A stretch of 64,000 nucleotides of DNA, taken from NCBI GenBank assembly GCA_918807975.1, contig OU964918.1, positions 37,494,477-37,558,476 on the forward strand. Direction: 5' to 3'. A program made the position numbers and the translations under genes. Origin of the DNA: Aplidium turbinatum (lineage: Eukaryota; Chordata; Ascidiacea; Aplousobranchia; Polyclinidae). Below are positions 45,650 to 58,259 of this stretch, one piece after another. Below the pieces are notes generated by a model, which was given only the letters and a program-made list of their open reading frames with translations, ran no database searches and had not been told where the DNA came from. How positions within the stretch are numbered: the first letter of the stretch is position 1; every line of letters begins with the position of its first letter.

Positions 45650-46290
45650 TTGACTTCTCCATGCATGCGGCTGTACAATACACAAATTAAATTTGTTAGA
45701 CAAGTGAAATATTTAGGTATACTGATTGATGATACCATCAGTGATGACGCACATATTAAAAGGCAAGTGCGATCTCTTTATGTCGCTGCCAATCAGCTTA
45801 CGTCCAATTTTGGAAATTGCTCTACCGAAGTTAAAAATGTAATGTACCAATCATATTGTATGCCAATGTATGGTTCGCAACTATGGTGTAACTATAAAAC
45901 TTCTACTTTAAATCGCATACGAGTTGCTTACAACGACTCGTATGATACAGAATTATCCACAAGTTGTCAAGATGCGACAGTGCTAGAGAGTACCATCAGG
46001 TACAGAACGACATGTTAACATTTGATGTTCTATTAAGAAAAAATTGCTATGCATTTGTAGAACGTTGCAAAAGATCAATTAATCCACTTTTGCGCAATAT
46101 TATGTCTTCTGATTACTATTTTAATTCTACATTTTATATTCACTACAACAGTATTTTGTACGTTGTTTGATGTAGCCTGCTTGATGTTGTGTTAGTCTGA
46201 TATTTTGTGTGATGACTGTTAAAAATTTGAATTCTATGGACTTTGTGTCTGATTGCAAATAAATAAAACAAATAAATAGTGCTGTAAGCT
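45650..46290 (+). mobile_element. LINE 3-prime fragment (third family)
   Basis: VKYLGILIDDTISDDAHIKR, QVRSLYVAANQL, GNCSTEVKNVMYQSYCMPMY and SQLWCNYKTSTLNRIRVAYN are the region after the catalytic YADD box of a non-LTR retrotransposon reverse transcriptase. A frame change near 45960 continues as LTFDVLLRKNCYAFVERC. The 3-prime end has an AAATAAATAAAACAAATAAA tail. 5-prime truncated and inactive. Confidence 0.8.
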
Positions 46291-47030
46291 AGTAGGCTAC
46301 TTATACCAGCCTAACTCATAGCGTGCAGTGACAGAAAACAAATCAAGGTTAGTAAAACTCGGTTATTACAAAAAATGTGCAGAGACGAACAAGAAAATAG
46401 TTTTAGTTTTTCAAATTTGACACCAAAATCAATTGTAAATGGAAAACAACAGTTCTAATGTTGACTTCGTAGGTTCCCAAGAACCTCAACGATCAAAAAG
46501 CACATTTACCATATCTGCTGCTGATATTAGTTGCTAGGCTACTGCATACCAAGCTTCCAATTATTATTTTAATCAAAAGGGACTAAACCTATACAAAAAA
46601 AAAAAGAAATTGGAAAACGTTTAAACTCTTAAAATATTTGAAATTGTTTAACTTTTTACAGACAAGATGTTATCAGTTATCGCTATTGAAAATATTAAAC
46701 AAAATTCTATCTTGTGAGATAAGCTTTGATTGTCTTATCTGAAGTAGGCTATGCAAAGAAAATAAATGTAATTTAGAAAAAAGAAAACAAATCAACAGTT
46801 TTTTTCCCTAAAGTCTAGACGTTTAAATCATTTGTCTAGGCTAACACTCACAACAGTATTTCAAAAAAATTTTAGAACTTAATTTATAAATTCTAAAATA
46901 AGCATGTTAGGCTAAATGTCTAAGAAATGATTTTTCGACTAACAAAGGATTTTTCGACGCATTGATGATATGAAAGGGGTAAATGTTGGCAGATTGAACC
47001 ATAGTTAATAAATATACCTAAATATAGACT
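46291..47030. other. Intergenic, nothing recognised
   Basis: AT-rich spacer between two LINE fragments. No gene, RNA or repeat end was recognised. Confidence 0.45.
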
Positions 47031-47039
47031 GAACATAAC

Positions 47040-47790
47040 AAATTTACGCCATGCTGATGATACTGTTCCTTTGGTTGAATCACAAGAAAATCTTCAAGAA
47101 ATATTGGACAATGTTAACTCAATTAGAAAAGAATTCAATATGAAAATTAACGCTAAAAAGACTAAATCAATGATAATCTCAAAATCACCAGACACTTCAG
47201 TACCGTAGCCTACTCCAAATTATAATTGACAAGGAAAAAAACAAAAAGTTAAATCTTTTTCTTATCTTGGACATTTAATAACTGAAGATGGGAGGTGTAA
47301 ACATGAAATTCTAAGACGGATAGAAATTGCAAGAACTATATTTGGAAAAATGAAAAGTGTTTTAGGCCTAATTAATCAAAGTTTAAATTTATCAATTCGT
47401 CAAAGAATATTAAAATGCTATGTCTGGTAAACCCTTTTATACAACTCTGAAACTTGGACAGTGTCACAAAAAATGGAAAAACGGATCGATGCCGATGCCT
47501 TCGAGCTCTGGTCATACAGGCAAATGTTAAAAGTTTTATGGAAACAAAAGATCAATAACGATGAAGCATTATCCAAATTTAATTCAAGCAAAATTCTCTT
47601 ACAAATAGTCAAAAGAAGAAAATTAATGTATTTTGGACACACAATAAGGCAAAACTCGTTACAAAGATCATTAATAGAAGGAAAGATAAACGATAAAAGA
47701 AACAAAGGTAGACCAAGAATGATTTGGACATCAAACATCACTAAATGGACAAAATTAAGTTATGAAAATGCAATACGAACCGCCAGGGGC
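47040..47790 (+). mobile_element. LINE fragment (RTE-like reverse transcriptase)
   Basis: HADDTVPLVESQENLQEILD holds the (Y/H)ADD catalytic box. Downstream SFSYLGHLITEDGRCKHEI, then a segment with a stop where KCYVWSLLYGSETWT would be usual, then RRKLMYFGHTIRQNSLQRSL and KRNKGRPRMIWTSNITKWTK. Several stops break it. This is a common endonuclease/reverse-transcriptase LINE type in animals; RTE is my best guess. The right end meets a CAGGGGCGCCAG hAT-like tip at about 47787. Confidence 0.78.
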
Positions 47791-49751
47791 GCCAGAATTG
47801 TTTTTGACCGGGGGGCAGGATTATGAAAAAAAGTGCACTTTTGTTGCTGAAAGGCCAATTTTTTTAAAGTTTTAAAATAAGATAGCAATAATGCTCATCC
47901 ATCAGCTCATTATCGAGTAATGATGCAAGCGTCCGGTATACATGGCACGGGAGGGTATCATGCTATGTTATGATGATGTAGGCCAGGGATGTCCAACCTG
48001 CGGCCGCCAATCATTTTCACTTTAAGTAGAAGGCTATTTTGACTTCGAATCTTAGCCTAATTAAAATGTACCAGTCAGTTTTTAGGAGCCTAGTAATAGT
48101 AGGCTATGGTATGGGAGCAAACGGATTAGCCTATATATAAGTCCGATTATATCTAAAGTCCGATGGCTCAGCAGAGCAGCCACCCAAAAAAGATTTCAAT
48201 TATTGTTACCCGAAATAAAACAGTTTAAGGAGAAATGCTAATGCATGCATAGCACTGCATATGCATGCACTGCATAATGCTAAAAAAATCATATCTGAAA
48301 AAGCTCAAGATTGTTCTGTAAACTATGAAAAGTACGGTATGCTAAGTTATGTGAATTACTGGTTTACTTGTAGAATTAAAGATTTGCTTGAAGAATTTAC
48401 AGTCAGATTTTCTGACTTCAAAAGGATTGAAATTGAAGTAAAATTATTCAGTGACCCAGTTTTATTTCAGTGTTGGTGTCTTCTACGGTCTCTGCAAAAT
48501 TGGTCTACGGCCTTGGTCTACGGTTTACGGCCAACTACGGTCTCCGCAAAATATGCTTATGCGGACGACCTGGCAATTCTCCACTCCACAAAGTCGTGGG
48601 AAAATGTAGAAGACACCTTGAGCCAGGACATGAAAACTCTCTCAGCCTATCTCCAGAACTGGCGACTGAAACTCAGCGAAACCAAAACTGTGGCAGCAGC
48701 TTTTCACCCCCATAATCGGTAAGCTGATCGTGAGCTACACGTCCAGAACAACGGAAAATCTCTGTCCTTCTGCCCCGAACCAAGATATCTTGGGGTGACA
48801 CTGGACAGATTGCTCACATACCGCCACCATTTGGTGTCACTGCGCAAGAAACTCACATTCCGCGCTGCGCTACTCAAGCGCCTGGCAGGTTCTAGCTGGG
48901 AGGCAAGGGCTGACACTTTGCGTACAGCAGCCTTAGCCCTTGTCTACTCTTCAGCAGAGTACTGTGCACCTGTTTGGTGCCGCAGTGCTCACTGCCATAA
49001 CATCGACATTGCCATAAATAGCGCCCTGCGCACAGTGACCGTATGCCTGCGTCCATTGGACAATCATTGGACCATTGGACAATCTCTCCATTCTCGCTGG
49101 CATCCAACCCGCTGAGCTTCGTCGCGAAGAAGCCACTCTGTCCCTCGGTCGACGTGCACTGGAGCTTAATCACCTTCTCTACAACAAGATCTCTGCTCTC
49201 CCAAACGAGCACCCCCCGTCGACTGAAATCAAGACACCCATTCGTGCCAGCCGCTCAACTTCTTATCAACGAAGCTGATGTACAAGACATCTCTGCGGCT
49301 GCTTCGGCGGACCATAAATGGAGTTCTGAATGGAAGTCAACCGCCACCAGACTCTATTCGTTTATCCCCGACGCCGACACACGCTCCATCGGTCTAACAC
49401 TACCAAGACAGGCATGGGTGCGCCTCAACCGTCTCCGTACGGGCGTCGGGCTTTTCCGCTTAACCATGCACCAATGGGGGATGGCCTCTTCCTGTGAATG
49501 TGGTGCCGAGAAACAGACCGCAGACCACATCATCAATGACTGCTTCATCTTCAAGCCACCTAACGGAGTGGAAGGTCTGCGTGTCATGGATGATGAAACC
49601 AAAGACCAGTGATGTACGCGCATACAAAAAATATTGACGCCGTCAGCGTAAACGCAAACGTTCGAAAAACCATACGCCGTATGCGTCAACGTAACTTGTA
49701 AAAAATGTTGGCGGCGTCAGCATTAGCGCATACACTAGCGTAAACTAACTT

Positions 49752-50894
49752 TGTTGTGTGCGACGCGAACACAACAGGTGCGGTAGTTAATTGCGCCGGT
49801 GACGTCACGATTTTCCTAATCCACCCGGCAGGACTGAGCAACTGTTAAAGCACGCCAACTTGAAGAAATCACTCGGTTTCCAATGACTGCTTCGCAGCAA
49901 TGAAGTTTATACGGTTTTTCTGTCAAGAAATAACACAACATAAGACACTAGTCACAATTCAGCAAGCATAACAGTCGAACTGATAAACGTACCAAATTTG
50001 TTGACAAACAGTTCTCAATCCACTGTACGGTACACAAGTTCCACAGGTTGGCCAATGACGCACTGAATAAATAAATTCGCGATGTTACCTTACACAATTA
50101 TTACGTAGGCTACCGTACCGTACAACCATAACGCTAGGTCAATAATCATTAAAAAACAAAGAAACGTGGCAATTCACTTGGCCTAGTTAAGATCGGTTCA
50201 CGAGAACTAATTTCCATTAGGCTGACAAATTATTGGTCAATAATTCAGTAGTGAACATGAATCCACAATTCACGACACAAATCAATTGATCATACAATTC
50301 AGAATAACAAACATACCGGTAGTATGACCGGATCAGTAATGCCAAATGATGCACTTGTACGCGAAGGATTCTATAGTGATTGACTCTGCAATATTTAAGT
50401 TTGAAGTATTAGCCTAACAACAATTTACGCACATCAGAGATACGTTACGTTTGTTTACGGTAGACAGTCAACATTCAGTTATACAAAACATTATTACATC
50501 ACAAGTACGCTCACCAGTAAGTTGAACTTTGAGAGATAGCAAGCTGCAAATATGGAATTCAGCCTACACGCAAATAAGTATTACCATAGCAGTTATCAAA
50601 CTTAAGTTCTGTAGAAATACATAACAGAGAAGCAGCTAACAAAGCATAAACATCAATCAATCAACTTTCAGTCACAAACTACAGTAACTAACAAGTTCGG
50701 CTAGCTGGCAAACTAGCAGCAAAAACGAAAACGTCTCGAAAGTTCTATAGACAATCTCGTGGTGAGTGTTGCCATTTGCAAATCAGCGATAACAATGAAG
50801 GGGAAACGACGCTAGGTGGCGAATACACAAATCAACGGGAGTAATGCAGTAAAACGAAAGGCAGGCCTTTCAAGGACCTGTTGAAAATCTAACA
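49752..50894 (-). repeat. BEL/Pao 3-prime LTR
   Basis: 1143 bp, TG...CA ends on either strand. It pairs with 57117-58259. As the element reads leftwards this is the 3-prime LTR. The inner side carries a short purine-rich stretch (CCCGGGAG on the minus strand), a weak polypurine tract. Confidence 0.94.
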
Positions 50895-50975
50895 CTCCCG
50901 GGCCAAAGAAGGGCCAAACTGGGTCATTCTTTTCATGAATAAAAGTTTTTCAACAGTCTATTGTCATGTAACAGT

Positions 50976-53900
50976 TCAGTCTTTAGTCTCTTCCTCATCG
51001 CTCTGATCTTCCAGCAAAATCTCAACGGTGTCTATTGGTGTCTCATCTTCATCTGGATCATCTTCTTCCCTTTGGACAATTACACAAAGCTTGGATATTG
51101 GTCTCTTCAGAGATCCGGTTGCAGTCTTCACTTCTACGGAACGAACAACTCCGTGACGATCAGGAAATGTTTCAATTACTCTGCCTAGTGGCCATCGTTG
51201 TCTGGGAGCAGAGTCATCAATCAAAAGGACGATGTCTCCTCTTCGGATATTCTCCTTTCTGTGAAGCCATTTTGCTCTTGACATCACAGATCGTGGGTAT
51301 TCCTTAACCCACTGCTTCCAAAAGGTGTCTGCCAGAAACTGCACATGGCGGTATCGATCACGTGGTCGGTAGCCATCTCTGTCGCAGCTTAACATTGGCG
51401 GTAAATTCGCTGAAGAATTCAACTTCAACAAGTGGTTAGGTGTAAGAGGTAAGTCGCCATCAACTTCCAGCTTCACATCGGTGAGTGGTCTTGAATTGAC
51501 GATGTCTTCCACTTCAAGAAGTAACGTGTGCAATGTGTCATCATCGATTGGTTGTTTTGGTAAGATGTTCATAAGAATTTGACGTACTGTGCGAATCATT
51601 CTCTCCCAGGCTCCACCCATATGGCTGGCTGTTGGGGGGTTGAATGACCATTCTACAGCTTGTTGTCGAAGGCTCTGGTGGATCTGGTTCTGATTCCACT
51701 CATCGATGGCTTGCTTCAAGATTCTTTCACAACCCACAAAGTTGGTTCCATTGTCAGAGAAGATTTTCTTGATGGGGCCTCTGCGAGCTATGAAGCGCCG
51801 CAAGGCATTTATGAATGCGCCAGTTGTCAGGTCTGGTGCCACCTCCAAGTGAATGGCTCTAGTTGTGAGACATGTGAAAAGGCAGCCGTATCTCTTAATG
51901 TCACTTCGTCTGTTTCGGACATTTAGCGGCCCAAAAAAGTCAACGCCAGTCTGTGAGAATGGTGGCTGTGACATTTGTAACCTTGCTTCTGGCAGTTCTG
52001 CCATGAGCTGTTGTCTAGGTTTTGCGGTCCTTCGTCGGCAAGGCAGGCATCTTGCAAGTACCCTTTTAACCGCAACTTTGGCATTAACTATCCAGTATTT
52101 TCGGTTAATATTGTTCAGTGTATGGCTTTCACCCATGTGCTTCGATTCGTTAGTATGACAATGTTCAATTATCAAGTCCGTTAAGTGGCGCTCTGGAGCT
52201 ATGATAGCAGGATGTCGCGTTTCGAACGGTAAGTCGGCTCTGTCGATTCGTCCGCCAACACGTAGAACATCTTTCATTAGGACAGGGCTGAGTTTTTCGA
52301 GTGGGATCCTCTTGGATTTGGGCATGTTTGGGTGTTCTCCTTTGGATAGAGATTTGATCCAGGCAGGAAAACTCTGACGCTGCTCGTATTTGATTAACTC
52401 AATTTCTGCCTCATCAAGTTCTGGCACACTGATTGGTCCTTTCAGTGTAATCTGGGTTTCTTTCTTCATGCGCATCAGTAAGTACGATTTGAATCTCAGG
52501 AACCAAGCTACTGATAGTTTCAGTCGGCGCAGAGATGAGAAGTAGGAGACTAACTTGTTGGTTCCTTGGCTTTCAGTCGTAGAAGCAGTAAAGGTTTCGA
52601 TTTCTCTCTTTGGTTTGTAAGCAGCAAAGATATCTTCAGATTGTGGTTGCTGAGCGGTTTGATTGGGCCATTCTTCTGGGGGTTTCCTCAGAAAATCTGG
52701 GCCATTGAGCCACATCCCAGAATGCATCAAGGCTTTGGCCGTCATGCCCCTTGATGCTTGGTCAGCAGGGTTCTGCTTCGTGTCGACATGGTGCCAATCA
52801 TACACTTTGGTATGGTTCAAGATTTTTTGCAATCGGTTTCGTGAAAAGGTAGGGAACCTTTTGCTGTCAGCCAGCAGGCTCTGCAGCACAATCATAGAGT
52901 CTGTCCAGTATAGACATGGACAATCAGGTAACTCTAACTCTTGCTTCACAACACGGGAGAGATTAACAGCATCCAATGCCGCTTCCAGTTCAAGGCGTGG
53001 AATCGTGTGTCTGCCCGGACCTGGAAGAAGTGACTTCCCCATCACAAGACTACAGATTACACTCGAGTCAGGTAGTATGGATCGCAGGTAGCAAACTGCA
53101 CCCCGGGCAACAGAAGAGGCGTCAGAAAAGAAGTGCAGCTGCACTTGAGGAGGCGGGCCGCTGACTTTCAGCTTGTAGCAACGAGGAATCCTGATGTCTC
53201 TCAGGTGGAGCAAACTGTTCCTCCAGGCAATCCATCTCTTCAGATTAGATTCGTCGACCGCCTCATCCCATCCCAGCTTCTTCTGGCAAACATCGCTGTA
53301 AATGAGCCTTGCCTCAAGTATGACAGGTGAGACAAATCCAAGTGGGTCATAGAGGGAGTTGGTTATGGACAGCATCTTCCTCTTTGTAGGTGGATCTTCT
53401 GGTAAGTCAACTGTGAACTGGAACTCATCGCTTGTAACGTCCCAGTTTATACCCAAGACGCGCTCTCTTGGGCTTTCTGAGGGCAACAAGTTAAGCATTG
53501 CCTTTGATTTTTCTTCATCGGGGAGCATCTTCATTAGCTTCTCACTGGTGGATAACCATTTTGTTAGTCTGAAGCCACCCATACCGAGAAGCTTTCGTAA
53601 ATCATGGACCAATTTGATTCCTGCTTCTTCGCTTTCAACGGTCACCAAGCAGTCATCAACGTAGAAATTTTTCATCACCACTTCAGCAATATGCGGGTCG
53701 AAGTACTTCCCGTGCTCTCTAGCAGTTTCGCGCAAGCAAAATGTTGCACAACTGGGGGACGACTTTGCACCGAAAATGTGCACTTTCATCCGATAAGCCG
53801 AAGGATCTTTGGATAGGTCTCCGTTTGGCCACCAAAAGAATCTCATGGCATCGCGGTCACGCGGTGAGATCCTGACTTGGTAAAACATTGCCTCCACGTC

Positions 53901-56900
53901 TGAAATTATGGCTATACGTCCTTTGCGGAATCTCAGCAGGACGCCAACAAGAGAGTTCATGAGATCTGGGCCTTTCATCAGAAAGTCGTTTAGTGACTTT
54001 CCGCATGACGTTGCAGCGCAGTCGTAGACTATACGCAGTTTGTCTGGTTTCTTTGGGTTAAGTACAGGATGGTGAGGTATGTACCACTTGCGGCAGTCAT
54101 TGTTGACTTCGTCTTGAGGAATGATCTCAGCATAGCCCTTGTCCAAGGTGATTTGCATTTGTGTTGCATACCTTTCATGAAGAGCGCTGTCACGTTGTAG
54201 GCGTTTCTTCAGGCTATCTAGTCGTCGTAGAGCCATGTCACGGCTGTCTGGAAGCTCGACGGTGTCATTACGCCATAGCAATGGTAAGCGATAATGGCCG
54301 TCTACATGTTCGAGATGACGAGACATCATGTCATAAGCTATGGGATCTTCCCTCGAGAAATTAAACCCAAATTCTAGCAGTTCCTTGTGGGTTCGTAGCA
54401 GATTCATTAGACCTTCCTTATCATAAAGGTCGGTGTCAGCTGTTGGAGAAAACGTTTCTCCTTCATCAGTAATTATTAAATCGGACAAGTCTTCTACATC
54501 GGTGGGCCACTTCATGCCACGGACAAGAAAATTTGAAATGTCGGATTCAGTATCGAAATTGCCTAAGCCTTTCTCCTTCGGACGAGTACCTCTAAGCAAC
54601 CAGCCTAAGGGTGTCCTGACTGCATCAGGTCCTTGCTTCGGGTTAGGTGCAAAGCGGCTTTCAATGCATCGGTGGGCGACAGCATGATCATTTCCGATCA
54701 ACAGTGTAACTGTACCATGGTCCAGTTGCTTCAAGTCAATGCCTTGGAGGTGCTTGTGCGTTTGCAGATACTCCGGAGAAGGCGCTGGAGTTGGCTTGGT
54801 AGGTATCTTGTCAACGACGATCACATCTGTCAGTTCTTGCACTTCGCCGCCAACTACTGGTAGAACTTTCAACGCTACAGTTGAAGAACTGAAGGAATAT
54901 GGTCCACTCGAAGACAGTGTTTGCACCTGGAAGTCACCAGATGGCTCAGGTTTCAGTTCAAGCATCTCTACAAGTTTTTGTTCACAAAAGGTGCGGTTTG
55001 AACCAGAATCTAGGAGAGCATAAGTATGTATTACCTTTCCTTCTCCTGTCACACGTACGGGAACGATGTCCAAGTAAGTTGCCGAGTTGCTTGTTCTGGA
55101 ATGGAAGGTTTCTACAACTTCATTTGTGTTCCTTGCTGATGGTCTTCTTCCGGAATCATCTGGCTGGCTATCATTTCTATTAGCAATGGGGTTAGGGTGT
55201 CGTCTCTGGACGTGTTCTCCAGTTGTGACCAGATACCGATGTAACAGAGAATGATGTGATGAGCTTCCGCATTCAGTGCATTTACCTCGGCTTCTGCAGT
55301 CGGCACGTATGTGATCTGGTCCAAGACAGTTTAAGCACAGTTTGTTCTTCCTTACAAATTGCTCCCGTTCAGTGACGGATTTGGCTTTGAACTCTTTGCA
55401 GTGTTGCAAATAATGTGTATTATCGCACAGGATACATTGTATGAGTCGCTTGTTGCCAACTTGGAGCTGTCCGGATCGTTCAGTAGGTTTTGTCACTACG
55501 TTAAACAGTGAAGCCGTTTGTTTCCCTTTGGTGTCAGGCTTGTTAAGTTTGTCGACATTTGATGAAAAGAGTTTCACGCCATAGATTGAATTGGCAATCC
55601 TAGATTCGTTCGTCATGAAGTCAGCAAAATGTTGGAATCCAGCCACTTTTCCAGTGTCATCATTGATTTTCAGAGCTTCAATTACCCACTTTTCTTTCAG
55701 AGACGCTGGCAGCTTATTTGCAAGGCAGGTGATAAACTGCACGGTATCCAAGTTCGAAGCTTCGGTGTTTGAGCTCAATGATGAACAACATCTTTTCAAC
55801 AGGACGGACAACTTCTCCAATTGTTCGGGTTCGTGGTGAGAAATTCTGGTAACAGCTCTCAAGCGTTCCTCGCAAGCATGCGCAACAACGTGTGGTTGGC
55901 CATACCTCCGTTTCAATTCTTCCCACGCTTCATCATAGCAGTTGTGACCTTCGCTGCTATCGGCAAGGTGCCTTATTTGTTCACAGACTGCATCACAGCA
56001 GTGCTGCATGAGGTAAGACATCTTCCTGTCGGGTGTCAACCAATCAGAAATATGGGACTTAAAACGGTGCCAGAAAGCCCAGAAATCGAGTGGGTCACCA
56101 AAGAATTTCTTAACATCTGGTTTAGGTAGAAGTCGTTCTGAAAGATCAGGTTGTCGGCTAGTATAATAACAAGGGTAATTTACCTTTTGGTCTGGCATTC
56201 CTGCAGATGTTGCAGTTGGTTCTTGTTTGTGCCGCTCATCACCGTGACGCAGAGGTTCCAGGTGTGTGTCTTTGTGAGTGAAGGTTTGCTGTGGCAATCG
56301 TACGGGTGTCATTGATCCAATATTGATAACCGAAGAAGAATCATCTTGCCAGAGTGCGGCTTCAGTTTCAGCAGCTTTAATTTGACGCAGGTCTTCAGCT
56401 TCGGCTCTCTCACGTTCAAAGCGAGCTTTCTCTTGTTCCATGCGAACTAGTTCTTCTTCCTCTCGTCGCCTGGCATCATTCTGTTCTTTTGTCAAACGAG
56501 CTAGTTCCAATTTGGCATGTGCTTCACGTTGACGCAAACTATACATTGTACTCGATGACCGAATGCTTCCGGATTTGGAGCGATGGGAATGAGTACGCAA
56601 GGACGAGTGATGTGAGCGTAGTGGAGGAGTTTTAGTGTCTGTCCTCTCGCATTCCGAGAACCACTGTTTGACTCTATCAGCAAATTCTTCTTTACCTTGA
56701 ATGTAATCTCGTTTAGTTGAAAGGCCTCCTGGAATTTGTTCATTCTCAGGGACATCGACACAAAGCGCCATTAAAGAGGCATAATTTTTGTCAATTTCTA
56801 ACAGGATAGTCTGCACTTCTGTGAGGTTTTCACGTTTGCTCATCAGTTGTTCACCACGCTTGTAGCTGTCTCTCAAAGTATCAGCTGCTTGTTGAATAGC

Positions 56901-56951
56901 TTCGGCTTTGGAATCCATAGCTGTGTATGCAAATCCGCTTCGTAACAGCAT
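50976..56951 (-). other. Gag-Pol reading frame of the BEL/Pao element
   Basis: A single 1991-residue frame holds all retroelement domains listed for the parent element. A fused gag-pol frame is common in BEL/Pao. It belongs to the mobile element, not to the host. The open frames on the opposite strand across 51-57 kb are shadows of it. Confidence 0.93.
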
Positions 56952-57116
56952 AAGCTAACTTCAGCAAATGAGAGATGTCACGTAACACTGATGGGAACTA
57001 GGTAAGTAAACGCAAATTTGATCGTCAGGTTGGTGAAGATCAGCAGTTCGGTTCGATTGACGAAATCAGCTTCAGTTCAAAGATGGTCAAGCTTTGATGC
57101 CAAATTTGAAAAACGA

Positions 57117-58259
57117 TGTTGTGTGCGACGCGAACACAACAGGTGCGGTAGTTAATTGCGCCGGTGACGTCACGATTTTCCTAATCCACCCGGCAGGACT
57201 GAGCAACTGTTAAAGCACGCCAACTTGAAGAAATCACTCGGTTTCCAATGACTGCTTCGCAGCAATGAAGTTTATACGGTTTTTCTGTCAAGAAATAACA
57301 CAACATAAGACACTAGTCACAATTCAGCAAGCATAACAGTCGAACTGATAAACGTACCAAATTTGTTGACAAACAGTTCTCAATCCACTGTACGGTACAC
57401 AAGTTCCACAGGTTGGCCAATGACGCACTGAATAAATAAATTCGCGATGTTACCTTACACAATTATTACGTAGGCTACCGTACCGTACAACCATAACGCT
57501 AGGTCAATAATCATTAAAAAACAAAGAAACGTGGCAATTCACTTGGCCTAGTTAAGATCGGTTCACGAGAACTAATTTCCATTAGGCTGACAAATTATTG
57601 GTCAATAATTCAGTAGTGAACATGAATCCACAATTCACGACACAAATCAATTGATCATACAATTCAGAATAACAAACATACCGGTAGTATGACCGGATCA
57701 GTAATGCCAAATGATGCACTTGTACGCGAAGGATTCTATAGTGATTGACTCTGCAATATTTAAGTTTGAAGTATTAGCCTAACAACAATTTACGCACATC
57801 AGAGATACGTTACGTTTGTTTACGGTAGACAGTCAACATTCAGTTATACAAAACATTATTACATCACAAGTACGCTCACCAGTAAGTTGAACTTTGAGAG
57901 ATAGCAAGCTGCAAATATGGAATTCAGCCTACACGCAAATAAGTATTACCATAGCAGTTATCAAACTTAAGTTCTGTAGAAATACATAACAGAGAAGCAG
58001 CTAACAAAGCATAAACATCAATCAATCAACTTTCAGTCACAAACTACAGTAACTAACAAGTTCGGCTAGCTGGCAAACTAGCAGCAAAAACGAAAACGTC
58101 TCGAAAGTTCTATAGACAATCTCGTGGTGAGTGTTGCCATTTGCAAATCAGCGATAACAATGAAGGGGAAACGACGCTAGGTGGCGAATACACAAATCAA
58201 CGGGAGTAATGCAGTAAAACGAAAGGCAGGCCTTTCAAGGACCTGTTGAAAATCTAACA
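57117..58259 (-). repeat. BEL/Pao 5-prime LTR
   Basis: 1143 bp, same length as the other LTR and, as far as I can compare by eye, the same sequence. On the minus strand the internal region begins just after its CAACA end; TTTGGCATCAAAGC nearby may be the primer-binding site, tRNA not identified. Confidence 0.94.

Larger units (their letters stand above)
49752..58259 (-). mobile_element. BEL/Pao LTR retrotransposon (fourth level), looks whole
   Basis: LTR element of 8508 bp transcribed leftwards, flanked by 5-bp TSD AACTT (49747-49751 and 58260-58264). Both LTRs are 1143 bp, begin TG and end CA. Between them one long reading frame covers 50976-56951. Parts in order: gag-like region with coiled, charged stretches; Cys/His knuckles (residues about 540-575); aspartic protease with LLDSGS (about 645); reverse transcriptase with YVDD (about 970-1150); RNase H (about 1280-1400); integrase with an HHCC finger (about 1595-1640) and core (about 1670-1785); C-terminal integrase extension. 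This gene order and the protein type are those of BEL/Pao. By eye the LTRs look identical, so the insertion is young. It lies inside hAT-2. Confidence 0.95.

Noticed and set aside
48261-49612. Several plus-strand frames that could be taken for host genes
   Set aside because: They are pieces of the hAT-1 transposase and of the LINE reverse transcriptase.
51035-56129. Many plus-strand frames of 60-140 codons
   Set aside because: They are opposite-strand shadows of the BEL/Pao coding frame.
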